From contig JAJZKJ010000133.1 in NCBI GenBank assembly GCA_021804195.1, positions 1 to 6,424 of the forward strand: a stretch of DNA of 6,424 nucleotides, written 5' to 3'. The stretch is from Acidobacteriota bacterium. Lineage in GTDB: Bacteria; Planctomycetota; Phycisphaerae; WQYP01; JAJZKJ01. A program made the translations under genes and the position numbers. This document shows positions 1-6,212 of this stretch, piece after piece. A model generated the notes under the pieces. That model had not been told where the DNA came from. It did not search any database and saw only the letters and a program-made list of their open reading frames with translations. Numbering within the stretch: the first letter of the stretch is position 1; the number at the start of each line of letters is the position of its first letter.

Positions 1-373
<373 letters not shown>

Positions 374-422
374 TCAGATTAACGTGAGTCTGACGATGCA
401 CCAATGGCCCTGCCGGCAAAAG

Positions 423-432
423 ACTATATAAT
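423..432. promoter_or_regulatory. Overlapping -10-like elements in the galE/rmuC divergent region
   Basis: On the plus strand, 427-432 is a perfect TATAAT, 30 bases before the rmuC ATG. On the minus strand, 423-428 reads TATAGT, about 65 bases before the galE ATG. The 103-base divergent gap is the natural place for both promoters. I find no good -35 hexamer at 16-18 bases on either strand, so this is a -10-based inference. If the plus-strand box is used, transcription would start near 439. That would exclude a TTG start at 432. Confidence 0.4.
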
Positions 433-461
433 TGCAGACAATTCCTGCGGCGGAAACCGTC

Positions 462-1868
462 ATGATCATCCTTCCGGCCATTTTTATTTTGACGACAGTG
501 GCCGCCGGCTTCGTCTGGCTGCGCGAGCTGCGCCATCGCCAGAAACTTGAGCTGGACCGTACCCGGATCGAGACCGAGTTGGCAGCCGCGGCCCGGGCTC
601 AGGCAGCGGCGCTGGCGGCCGCGGAGCAGAGCAAGCAGGAAGCCCTGGCCGCGGCGCGCGAGCAATTGGAAAGCATGCGCGCGCAATATGAAGCCCGGCT
701 GGCCGCGCAGGCAACTGATGAGACGAGCTTGCGCACGCTGTTGCAATCCCTGCTGCCGGAAGCGACCCAGCCGGCTCTGGCCGGCGCCGCGCAACAGCTC
801 AATGAAAATGCCCAGGGAGCGCTCAAACTGCTCGAACAGCGCATGCTCGGCGAAGTGGGCAAAAGCAATACCTCGCTGCAAACCTCGCTGGCACAGATGC
901 AGCAGCAGTTGCAGCAGTATCAGCAGCGCATCCAGGAACTTGAAATCGAACGCGGTAAAAGCGGCGAGCGGCTGGAACAGCAGATCGCCGGCTTGACCTC
1001 GATCGGGGCCAATATGAGCCAGGAAGCGCGGCGGCTGAAAGAAGCTCTGCAGTCGGGCAGCGGCGTGCGTGGGCGCTGGGGCGAGGCGGTGCTGAAAAAT
1101 ATTTTCGATAGCTGCGGGCTGACTCAGGACCGTGATTATTTGCTGCAGTCCACCATCAGCGACGACGATGGCCGGCTGCGTCCCGATGCCATCGTCAATT
1201 TGCCTTCTGGCTCACGCCTGATCATTGACGCCAAAGCCAGCCTGGTATTTTTTGATCAGGGTCTGCAGGAAACCGAAGAGGCCGCGCGCCAGGCGCGCTA
1301 CCGTGAACTGGCCCGCACGCTGCGGGAGCGAGCCAAACAACTGGCCGGCAAAGAATACGCCCGCAATCTCGAAAACAGCGTGCCTTGCGTCGTCATGTTC
1401 GTGCCCAGCGAAGCCGCCTTCCGCGCCGCGCTTGATGCCGACCCCGGCCTGTTTCTCTATGGCAACGATCTGCGGCCCATGATTCTGCTGGCCAGTCCCA
1501 CGACCTTATTCCCCCTGATCAGCGTCATCGCGCAAGGCTGGAAGCAATATCAGATTGAAAGCCGTTCAGCGGAATTAAATCGCGAATTGCAGGAGTTTAT
1601 CAAGCGGCTGAAAACGTTTCTGGGCCATATCGGTAAAATCGGGCGTGGCCTGGAATCAGCCGTCAACGCCTATGATGCCGCGGAACGGTCCTATCAGCGC
1701 ATGCTCACGCCCCAGATGGACCGACTGCAAAGTCTGAACCGCGACTTTGAACAAGTGCCGGAACTGGAACCCATCCAGGCGCCCCGGCTGCTCGTCACCA
1801 CCAATGCGGATTCCGCGGATGCCGGCCCGCCCGCGGACGCGGCGGCCAAATCCGCTACTGTACGGTGA
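462..1868 (+). CDS. rmuC: DNA recombination protein RmuC
   Basis: RmuC-family protein, 469 residues. In E. coli RmuC limits recombination at inverted repeats and is thought to be a nuclease, though its biochemistry is poorly defined. Residues 2-20 form one hydrophobic N-terminal membrane anchor. About 28-195 is an Ala/Gln/Glu-rich coiled coil. The conserved core begins at GVRGRWGE (201-208) and continues with VLKNIFDSCGL (210-220). PDAIVNLPSG (241-250) and IIDAK (254-258) resemble the Asp and D-x-K of PD-(D/E)XK nucleases. The core ends near 420 and a low-complexity Ala/Asp/Pro tail follows. I chose ATG 462 over the in-frame TTG at 432 because the TTG overlaps a TATAAT box, while GGCGGA at 449-454 sits seven bases before the ATG and the anchor then starts at the N-terminus, as is usual. 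The gene stands alone on its strand, divergent from galE, and its last 14 bases overlap a convergent small gene. Family assignment is firm; the nuclease role is inferred from the family. Confidence 0.93.
   Translation: MIILPAIFILTTVAAGFVWLRELRHRQKLELDRTRIETELAAAARAQAAALAAAEQSKQEALAAAREQLESMRAQYEARLAAQATDETSLRTLLQSLLPEATQPALAGAAQQLNENAQGALKLLEQRMLGEVGKSNTSLQTSLAQMQQQLQQYQQRIQELEIERGKSGERLEQQIAGLTSIGANMSQEARRLKEALQSGSGVRGRWGEAVLKNIFDSCGLTQDRDYLLQSTISDDDGRLRPDAIVNLPSGSRLIIDAKASLVFFDQGLQETEEAARQARYRELARTLRERAKQLAGKEYARNLENSVPCVVMFVPSEAAFRAALDADPGLFLYGNDLRPMILLASPTTLFPLISVIAQGWKQYQIESRSAELNRELQEFIKRLKTFLGHIGKIGRGLESAVNAYDAAERSYQRMLTPQMDRLQSLNRDFEQVPELEPIQAPRLLVTTNADSADAGPPADAAAKSATVR
1088..1110 (+). 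repeat. rmuC copy of the 23-base inverted repeat (native arm)
   Basis: Identical to the reverse complement of bases 1-23. Here it encodes VLKNIFD immediately after the conserved RGRWGE motif, where RmuC proteins carry a 'xLxxIL/F' helix followed by a Gly-Leu, so this is the native location. The partner at the window edge is the displaced one. Confidence 0.85.
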
Positions 1869-2130
1869 GCGATTCCTCCGGACCGGCGAAGGCTGATTGC
1901 CAGGGTCGGCGCGAAGCCTGCCGGTAATGCCGCATCTGGCGGCACCAGCCGAGAAAGCGCAAAAACTGCCCGCCCTCGTGCCAGAGAAAACTCCAGAAAA
2001 AAATGAACCCGATCTCTTCCGCCGGCTTCCCGCTGTACGTTTCAATCCGCCAGCGAAGATACGGACTGCGCCAGGGTCGAAAGCGGTGCCGGCGCGGCGC
2101 TAGCCAGAGATATTGCAGAATCGCACGCAT
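1855..2130 (-). CDS. Small Trp/Arg-rich conserved-looking hypothetical protein
   Basis: A 91-residue reading frame that fills the gap between rmuC and the secretin gene. I cannot assign a function. The protein has seven Trp and fourteen Arg residues. A basic N-terminal segment (13-28, ending SPYLRWRIE) is followed by TYSGKPAEEI (31-40), an aromatic stretch IFFWSFLW (43-50) and FLRFLGWCRQM (57-67). The last ~18 residues, which overlap rmuC antisense, look unstructured. The mix of aromatic, charged and helical segments looks protein-like rather than like an antisense shadow, and it resembles short uncharacterised proteins I associate with Acidobacteriota; that is memory, not a search. There is no signal peptide or convincing membrane helix, so a small cytoplasmic or membrane-associated basic protein is likely. 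The ATG at 2130 has no clear Shine-Dalgarno sequence. Other frames here, such as minus 1656-2045 and plus 1897-2103, look less like real protein. Confidence 0.55.
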   Translation of the reverse strand: MRAILQYLWLAPRRHRFRPWRSPYLRWRIETYSGKPAEEIGFIFFWSFLWHEGGQFLRFLGWCRQMRHYRQASRRPWQSAFAGPEESLTVQ

Positions 2131-2189
2131 GGCTTCAGGCCGCTAGAGCCTGCATTCAGCGTAGCACCAAAGGTAAACTGTTATTTATT

Positions 2190-4124
2190 GTGAACTGTCG
2201 CAGTCTGGTCATTCCGTTGATGGGGGTAATCTTGTGCGGCCAGGCTGGCGTCCGCGCCGCCGCGATTCCGCAAAAATCGGCTGCGGCGATCTCACGGAAG
2301 GCTTTTTTTCATCGTTTGCGCCAGGTAGTCCGCGCCGCGCGCTGGGACACCGCCTACGGCATGATCGCCGCCCGCTGCCGGCGTGCGCCTCAGGATGCGC
2401 TGCTGCGCGCGGCCCGGCAAATACTTGCGCGGCGCGATCTCGCCTGGCATCTGCAACAAGGCCAGGCACTGCGCCGGGCCGGACATCGCTGGCGGGCGGC
2501 ATTGCAGTTTCGCGAGGCGCTGGCGGTGGATCCGCAAAGCCGCACTGCCCGGGCCGCCTTGCAAGCCGCCATGCCGGCAGCTTTTCGGATGACGCCCTTG
2601 CCTGGCCGCTGGCTGCCCTTATGGGTGCGTAACGCGCGTGCGCCGGTGCGGCTGGAATTTTCGGTGCGGCGGCATAATTTTCATTTTTATGGCCCCGCCT
2701 GGACGTTATTGCACCAGGTCGCCGCGGCTTATGGCTTGCGCGCCACCTTGGATCGCAATACCCCGAATCCTCCGGTGCGCTTCTATCTGGGCCAGGCGCG
2801 GTTTGGCCAGGCCATGTTGGCCCTGCGCGATCAATTGGGCATTGCCTGGACCGCCCTCAGCCGTCATGTTATCTACTTTGGCCCGCTCGGCAATGCGGCG
2901 CATTTTACTCCCTTGGCTGAACGCACGCTCTATCTGCGCCAGGTGCGTAATGCGCGGCAAATCGCCCAGGTCGGCCACCTGTTGGGCCTGAACAGCCTGC
3001 AATATAATCCCGCCGTCAATGCCCTCACCCTGCGTGGCGCGCCGCTGCAGCTTGATGCCGCCGAACTGGCGCTGGCCGGCCTCAGCCGGCGCCGGCCCGA
3101 GGCTTTGCTCCAGGTGCGCATCCTCGAGATCACCCATAGCCAGGCTGTGCAGTTGGGCATGCAGCCGCCAGGCCAGTTTCAGGTCTTCAGCCTCGGACCT
3201 CTGCTGGCGCAACTGGGAAAATCGGGCAATCTGCAGAGCCTGTTGCAGCAGTTGCTGGCCTCGGGCGGACTGAATAATTTATCCAGCGGCTCGCAAATCG
3301 CGGCCGAGTTGCAGCAACTCGAACAGCAATTGCAGCCGCTGCTGCAAACTCCTTTTGCCCTGTTTGGCGGCGGCGCCACGCTCATGGCCCTGACTTTGCC
3401 GCCGGTGCATGGTTCTTTTGCCCGCCAGGGTTCGCGCGCCAACGATCTCGAAGATGCCTGGCTGCGCGTCTCCTCCGGCCAAAAGGCCATGATGCGCATC
3501 GGCGAACGCTACCCCATACTCAATGCCACTTTTTCGCCGATTTATCTGAACTCCGCCGTTTCCAATGTTTTGTCCAATGGCAGCTATATTCCGCCGGTGC
3601 CGTCGTTCACCTATATCAATCTTGGGGTGAATTTAAAAATGCAGGCCTGGGTGGAGGGCGGTGAAAACGGCGCGGGTCGAATTTATCTGCATTTCAATGG
3701 ACACGTGCGGACGCTGACCGGCGCTTCCGTCAACAATATTCCCATCCTCAATGATCGCGTGCTCTCCACCGGCATCAGCCTGCGCAATGGCGAGCCGGTG
3801 CTGGTCGGCGGCTTGCTCGATCAACAGGTCAGCCAACAACTGCAGGGTACGCCGGGATGGGCGACGCTGCCCGGCTTGGGCATCTTCGCTTCGCAAACAC
3901 AAAGCTCTTTGAGCCAGGACCGTTTTGTGGTGGAAATTACGCCGCATATTCTCAGCGCCGGCCCTCATTCTCCGCCCGCCGTGGTGCTGCCACCCGGCAC
4001 AGCCAGTGCAAGCGCGAGCGGCAGTTTCTATATTCCCGCCGCGCCTCATCCGGCTCCTCCCCCTCCGCATCCGCCGTTACCGAACCAACCCTACGGCAAT
4101 ATGCGGCCGCCCGCCAACTCATAA
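2190..4124 (+). CDS. Secretin (type II/III secretion or type IV pilus GspD/PilQ-like), orphan
   Basis: Outer-membrane secretin-family protein, 644 residues, expected to form a ring-shaped channel. Residues 1-25 are a signal peptide (hydrophobic core about 5-20, probable cleavage near VRAAA). Residues 35-128 are basic TPR-like helices; 84-125 fits a TPR pair with ALAVDP. Residues 152-300 hold two small alpha/beta domains like the N0/STN and N1 domains. The secretin beta domain begins with LLQVRILEI (306-314), is interrupted by a Leu/Gln-rich segment (about 333-390), and continues through VSSGQKAMMRIGERYPIL (427-444), NNIPILNDRV (515-524), GEPVLVGGLL (534-543) and VVEITPHIL (580-588). A Pro/His-rich tail follows. 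The start is GTG 2190. The in-frame ATG at 2220 would keep only a short signal sequence. Neither has a well-spaced ribosome site; AAAGGT at 2169-2174 is too far from the GTG. No other secretion-system or pilus gene is visible, so the substrate is unknown. Confidence 0.9.
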   Translation: MNCRSLVIPLMGVILCGQAGVRAAAIPQKSAAAISRKAFFHRLRQVVRAARWDTAYGMIAARCRRAPQDALLRAARQILARRDLAWHLQQGQALRRAGHRWRAALQFREALAVDPQSRTARAALQAAMPAAFRMTPLPGRWLPLWVRNARAPVRLEFSVRRHNFHFYGPAWTLLHQVAAAYGLRATLDRNTPNPPVRFYLGQARFGQAMLALRDQLGIAWTALSRHVIYFGPLGNAAHFTPLAERTLYLRQVRNARQIAQVGHLLGLNSLQYNPAVNALTLRGAPLQLDAAELALAGLSRRRPEALLQVRILEITHSQAVQLGMQPPGQFQVFSLGPLLAQLGKSGNLQSLLQQLLASGGLNNLSSGSQIAAELQQLEQQLQPLLQTPFALFGGGATLMALTLPPVHGSFARQGSRANDLEDAWLRVSSGQKAMMRIGERYPILNATFSPIYLNSAVSNVLSNGSYIPPVPSFTYINLGVNLKMQAWVEGGENGAGRIYLHFNGHVRTLTGASVNNIPILNDRVLSTGISLRNGEPVLVGGLLDQQVSQQLQGTPGWATLPGLGIFASQTQSSLSQDRFVVEITPHILSAGPHSPPAVVLPPGTASASASGSFYIPAAPHPAPPPPHPPLPNQPYGNMRPPANS

Positions 4125-4135
4125 TTTTCAATGCG

Positions 4136-4157
4136 TCAAATTCAGTTTGAAATTTGA
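4136..4157 (+). terminator. Weak AT-rich hairpin after the secretin gene
   Basis: TCAAATT (4136-4142) and AATTTGA (4151-4157) form a seven-base stem with an eight-base loop, twelve bases after the secretin stop codon. A T-rich stretch follows, but there is no clean T-run. The stem has only two G-C pairs, so it would be a poor intrinsic terminator. It is listed because it is the only candidate for ending the secretin transcript. Confidence 0.25.
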
Positions 4158-4242
4158 TTTGAGCTTTTGATAGCCGTACCAAACTGGTTACCCGGAAGTA
4201 AAATTTTCATGAAAACCCTGCTGCTTTTGCGCCGGAGATGAG

Positions 4243-4248
4243 TACAAT
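4243..4248 (+). promoter_or_regulatory. Possible -10 box (TACAAT) for the transpeptidase gene
   Basis: TACAAT matches the sigma-70 -10 consensus at five of six positions and lies in the AT-richer gap, 100 bases before the chosen ATG. No good -35 is found 16-18 bases upstream; TTGCGC at 4227-4232 is only ten bases away. If used, transcription would begin around 4255, just before the hairpin at 4259-4276. Confidence 0.35.
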
Positions 4249-4258
4249 CGGATTACAT

Positions 4259-4276
4259 CGCCTGCTTTGGCAGGCG
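4259..4276 (+). other. Perfect 7-bp GC-rich hairpin in the transpeptidase leader
   Basis: CGCCTGC (4259-4265) and GCAGGCG (4270-4276) are perfect reverse complements around a TTTG loop. No T-run follows, so it does not look like an intrinsic terminator. It lies about 70 bases before the chosen start codon, where it could form at or near the 5' end of the mRNA, or act as a dyad operator. Its role is unknown. Confidence 0.55.
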
Positions 4277-4347
4277 TGAGCTAAGCTTTGCGCCAGCAGA
4301 ACGGGACTGCCTCGAATCATAAGTACTCGCACCACTACGAGCACGAA

Positions 4348-5652
4348 ATGGATCCGAAATCTCGCACTTCATCCCCAACCCAGGCCATCCGGCTGCTTGC
4401 GATCTGCCTTTTGGCCAGCCTCAGCTTCTATGGCGCCAGGCGAACCGGCAGACGAAAGCTGGCGCATTCGGAAAGCCGCGCCGCCGTTCTGCATCGCCGC
4501 GCACACGAACGTTATCTGGCCCACCAGCGTTATCTCGCCCACGAACGGTACCTGGCCCATGAGCGCTACCTGGCGCACATCCGTTACCTGCGCCGGATTG
4601 CACAAGCGCGGGCGCGGCATGCCGCATGGCTGCGGCGCATCCGCATGGAACGCACCGGCTATTTGTACGACGGCCAGGTTTGGGACACCAATCCGGTGCA
4701 TCCCGGCTTATCGGCCGGCGATATCACCGCCGGAGAAGGCCCGGTAGTGCGGGCCGCCGCGGAGCGCGCCCTCGGCGACCGCAACGGCACCGCGGTTGTC
4801 GTGGATCCCCAGACCGGCCGCATTCTGGCCATGGTGAATCAGAAGCTGGCGCTGTCGTCGCAATACATACCGTGCTCCACCACTAAACTGGCGGTTTCGG
4901 TGGCCGCGCTCAACAGCGGAATCGTCAACGAAAATACTCCGGTCGAAATTGCGCCCGGCCGCTATGTCAACATGACCGAAGCGCTGGCCTATTCGATCAA
5001 TGCCTATTTTGAGGCGCTGGGCCGGCGCATGGGCTTTGCCACCGTCAGCTATTATGAAAAACTGCTTGGACTGGGCCATAAAGTTGGCTACCGGATCGCG
5101 GGCGAATCCCCGGGCATTTATCCCACTGCGCCCGGCCGCGGTGGAGTAGCCAAGTTGTGCAGCTTTGGCCAGGGCATTCATATTACCCCCCTGCAGTTGG
5201 CCTCACTGGTTTCCACCATCGCCAACGGCGGCACGATTTATTATCTGCAGCACCCGACCACCCCGGCCCAGGTTGCGGACTTCACCCCGCGCGTTCGCCT
5301 GCGGCTGCATATTCGCCACATCACGCCGGAAATTGAAGACGGCATGATGGGCGCGGTGCGCTATGGCACCGCGCGCGGCGCCTGGCTCCCGGGACAAAAT
5401 ATTTTAGGTAAAACTGGCACCTGCAGCCGCGGCGAAACCCGCTACGGGCTGTTCGCATCATTTTTGGGCATTCGCGATCCCCGCCTGGTGGTGGTGGTGA
5501 TCCTGCGCGGCAACCATCTGGTTTATGGTCCGCTGGCGGCGCAAATCGGCGGCCAGATTTATCGCACCCTGGTTACGGACAATTATTTTGACTCTCTGGG
5601 CGTGCTCGCCAGTCGGCACATCACCCGGCGCTACCGCCGCGGCGAACGCTAG
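4348..5652 (+). CDS. Penicillin-binding transpeptidase, single-pass, with repeat stalk
   Basis: Penicillin-binding protein with a transpeptidase domain, 434 residues, expected to cross-link peptidoglycan in the periplasm. One membrane anchor (residues about 13-28) is followed by a very basic stalk (31-100) with five hexapeptide repeats. The catalytic domain starts near GTAVVVDPQTGRILAMVN (147-164). All three active-site motifs are present: S177-T-T-K180, S216-I-N218 and K355-T-G-T358, plus SFGQGIHITPLQLAS (272-286), typical of the FtsI/PBP2 class. The protein is much shorter than FtsI or PBP2 (about 570-650 residues) because the PBP dimerisation domain is missing. Three cysteines (176, 271, 359) sit beside active-site motifs. 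ATG 4348 is preferred over the in-frame TTG at 4288, which would add a His-rich hydrophilic leader before the anchor; the ribosome site is weak either way. No division or mreBCD genes are adjacent. A BlaR-type sensor or class D-like beta-lactamase is less likely given the SFGQG and PLQLA motifs. Confidence 0.87.
   Translation: MDPKSRTSSPTQAIRLLAICLLASLSFYGARRTGRRKLAHSESRAAVLHRRAHERYLAHQRYLAHERYLAHERYLAHIRYLRRIAQARARHAAWLRRIRMERTGYLYDGQVWDTNPVHPGLSAGDITAGEGPVVRAAAERALGDRNGTAVVVDPQTGRILAMVNQKLALSSQYIPCSTTKLAVSVAALNSGIVNENTPVEIAPGRYVNMTEALAYSINAYFEALGRRMGFATVSYYEKLLGLGHKVGYRIAGESPGIYPTAPGRGGVAKLCSFGQGIHITPLQLASLVSTIANGGTIYYLQHPTTPAQVADFTPRVRLRLHIRHITPEIEDGMMGAVRYGTARGAWLPGQNILGKTGTCSRGETRYGLFASFLGIRDPRLVVVVILRGNHLVYGPLAAQIGGQIYRTLVTDNYFDSLGVLASRHITRRYRRGER
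4504..4593 (+). repeat. Five tandem 18-base units encoding [H][E/Q/I]RYL[A/R]
   Basis: Five consecutive 18-base units encode HERYLA, HQRYLA, HERYLA, HERYLA and HIRYLR (residues 53-82 of the transpeptidase). The units differ mostly at third positions: Arg CGT/CGG/CGC, Tyr TAT/TAC, Leu CTG/CTC, Ala GCC/GCG. The peptide pattern is thus better conserved than the DNA. The segment lies between the membrane anchor and the catalytic domain and probably extends as a charged helical rod. Confidence 0.9.
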
Positions 5653-5702
5653 AACCTGCCTCATAAATGGTGCCTGCCAGCGGATCAGGGCATGCGCGCT
5701 TT

Positions 5703-6134
5703 TCAGCTCGGACCCATGGCCTTTTCGCGAGTGACCATCCAGTTAATGCCGAATGGATCGCGAAACTGTCCGAAGCGATGGGCAAAGAACGTTTCGCCCA
5801 TGGGCATGAAGATCTCGCCTCCCTCGCTCAAGGCCTTATAGATTCGCTCCGCTTCTTCGTTGGATTCCACGCTGAGGCAGAGATAGGCGCTGCGCATCGG
5901 CTGCACGCGCTCGGGCGGGCCGTCGCTGGCCATGACCACGGTGTCGCCCAGGGTAAACCGCGCATGCAGAATCTGATCCGCGGTGCAACCCGGCGGCAGA
6001 TTCTGCGGCCCGCCCGCTCCCGCCATGGAGCCAAACGTGCTTTTCCTCAGGACTTTCGCGCCCAGATGCTTTTCATAAAATTTCAGCGCCTTTTCGCAGG
6101 TTCCGGGAAAATTCAAATAGGCAGTCATTTTCAT
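5703..6134 (-). CDS. PhnB-like VOC (glyoxalase/bleomycin resistance fold) protein
   Basis: Small cytoplasmic VOC-superfamily protein of 143 residues, the usual length for the PhnB-like group (often labelled '3-demethylubiquinone 3-methyltransferase-like'). The opening 'AYLNFPGTCEKALKFYEKHLGAKV' pattern (5-28) gives the beta-alpha start with the AxxFYxxxLG signature. ILHARFTLGDTVVMASD (55-71) is the typical PhnB middle strand pair. The end has GETFFAHRFGQFRDPFGINWMV (113-134), the W/FG...DPFGxxW signature. His57 and Glu114 are plausible metal ligands by family position; that is inference. The substrate is unknown. The start ATG at 6134 has AAAGGA (6145-6150 on the other strand) ten bases upstream, which favours it over the ATG at 6128. 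It converges on the transpeptidase gene with only 50 bases between stop codons and no clear terminator, and diverges from a second VOC gene. Confidence 0.88.
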   Translation of the reverse strand: MKMTAYLNFPGTCEKALKFYEKHLGAKVLRKSTFGSMAGAGGPQNLPPGCTADQILHARFTLGDTVVMASDGPPERVQPMRSAYLCLSVESNEEAERIYKALSEGGEIFMPMGETFFAHRFGQFRDPFGINWMVTREKAMGPS

Positions 6135-6173
6135 GGTCTGGGAATCCTTTTGTCTCAGGAACTTCCTGCCAGA

Positions 6174-6181
6174 ATTATAAT
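6174..6181. promoter_or_regulatory. Palindromic ATTATAAT, shared -10 candidate of the divergent VOC pair
   Basis: The eight-base palindrome contains TATAAT on the plus strand (6176-6181) and on the minus strand (6174-6179). It lies 31 bases before the plus-strand VOC start and 39 bases before the minus-strand one, a reasonable -10 distance for both. On the plus strand TTGTCT (6150-6155) is a -35-like hexamer but with a 20-base spacer. No -35 is clear on the minus strand. Confidence 0.4.
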
Positions 6182-6212
6182 CATTCCTGAAAAGCCGCTC
6201 TCGCCTCAGCCG

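Noticed and set aside
432..461. TTG start for rmuC ten codons upstream of the ATG
   Set aside because: It overlaps a TATAAT box and would put hydrophilic residues before the membrane anchor; ATG 462 has a better-spaced ribosome site.
896..930. CAG-rich stretch resembling a trinucleotide repeat
   Set aside because: It is imperfect, in frame, and encodes Gln in the RmuC coiled coil, where Gln-rich sequence is common.
1656..2045. 129-residue minus-strand reading frame at the end of rmuC
   Set aside because: Overlaps rmuC by over 200 bases and has Gly/Arg/Ser-rich shadow composition; the overlapping 91-residue frame is more protein-like.
1897..2103. 68-residue plus-strand frame in the rmuC-secretin gap
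   Set aside because: Pro/Ala/Arg/Lys-rich with no structure or ribosome site; it is antisense to the better 91-residue candidate.
2706..3212. 168-residue minus-strand reading frame inside the secretin gene
   Set aside because: Antisense to conserved secretin N-domains; no domain signature or start context.
3633..4070. 145-residue minus-strand reading frame inside the secretin gene
   Set aside because: Antisense to the conserved secretin core; composition typical of a GC-rich shadow.
4288..4347. TTG start giving the transpeptidase a 20-residue His-rich N-terminal extension
   Set aside because: ATG 4348 gives a normal short cytoplasmic end before the anchor; no ribosome site supports the TTG.
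4504..4593. CRISPR-like or minisatellite array
   Set aside because: Units are 18 bases, contiguous, in frame and diverged at synonymous sites; there are no spacers.
4708..5181. 157-residue minus-strand reading frame inside the transpeptidase gene
   Set aside because: Antisense to the catalytic domain; no recognisable motif.
5653..5702. Bidirectional terminator between the transpeptidase and VOC genes
   Set aside because: Only short imperfect complementarity is seen in the 50-base convergent gap, with no stable stem plus T-run.
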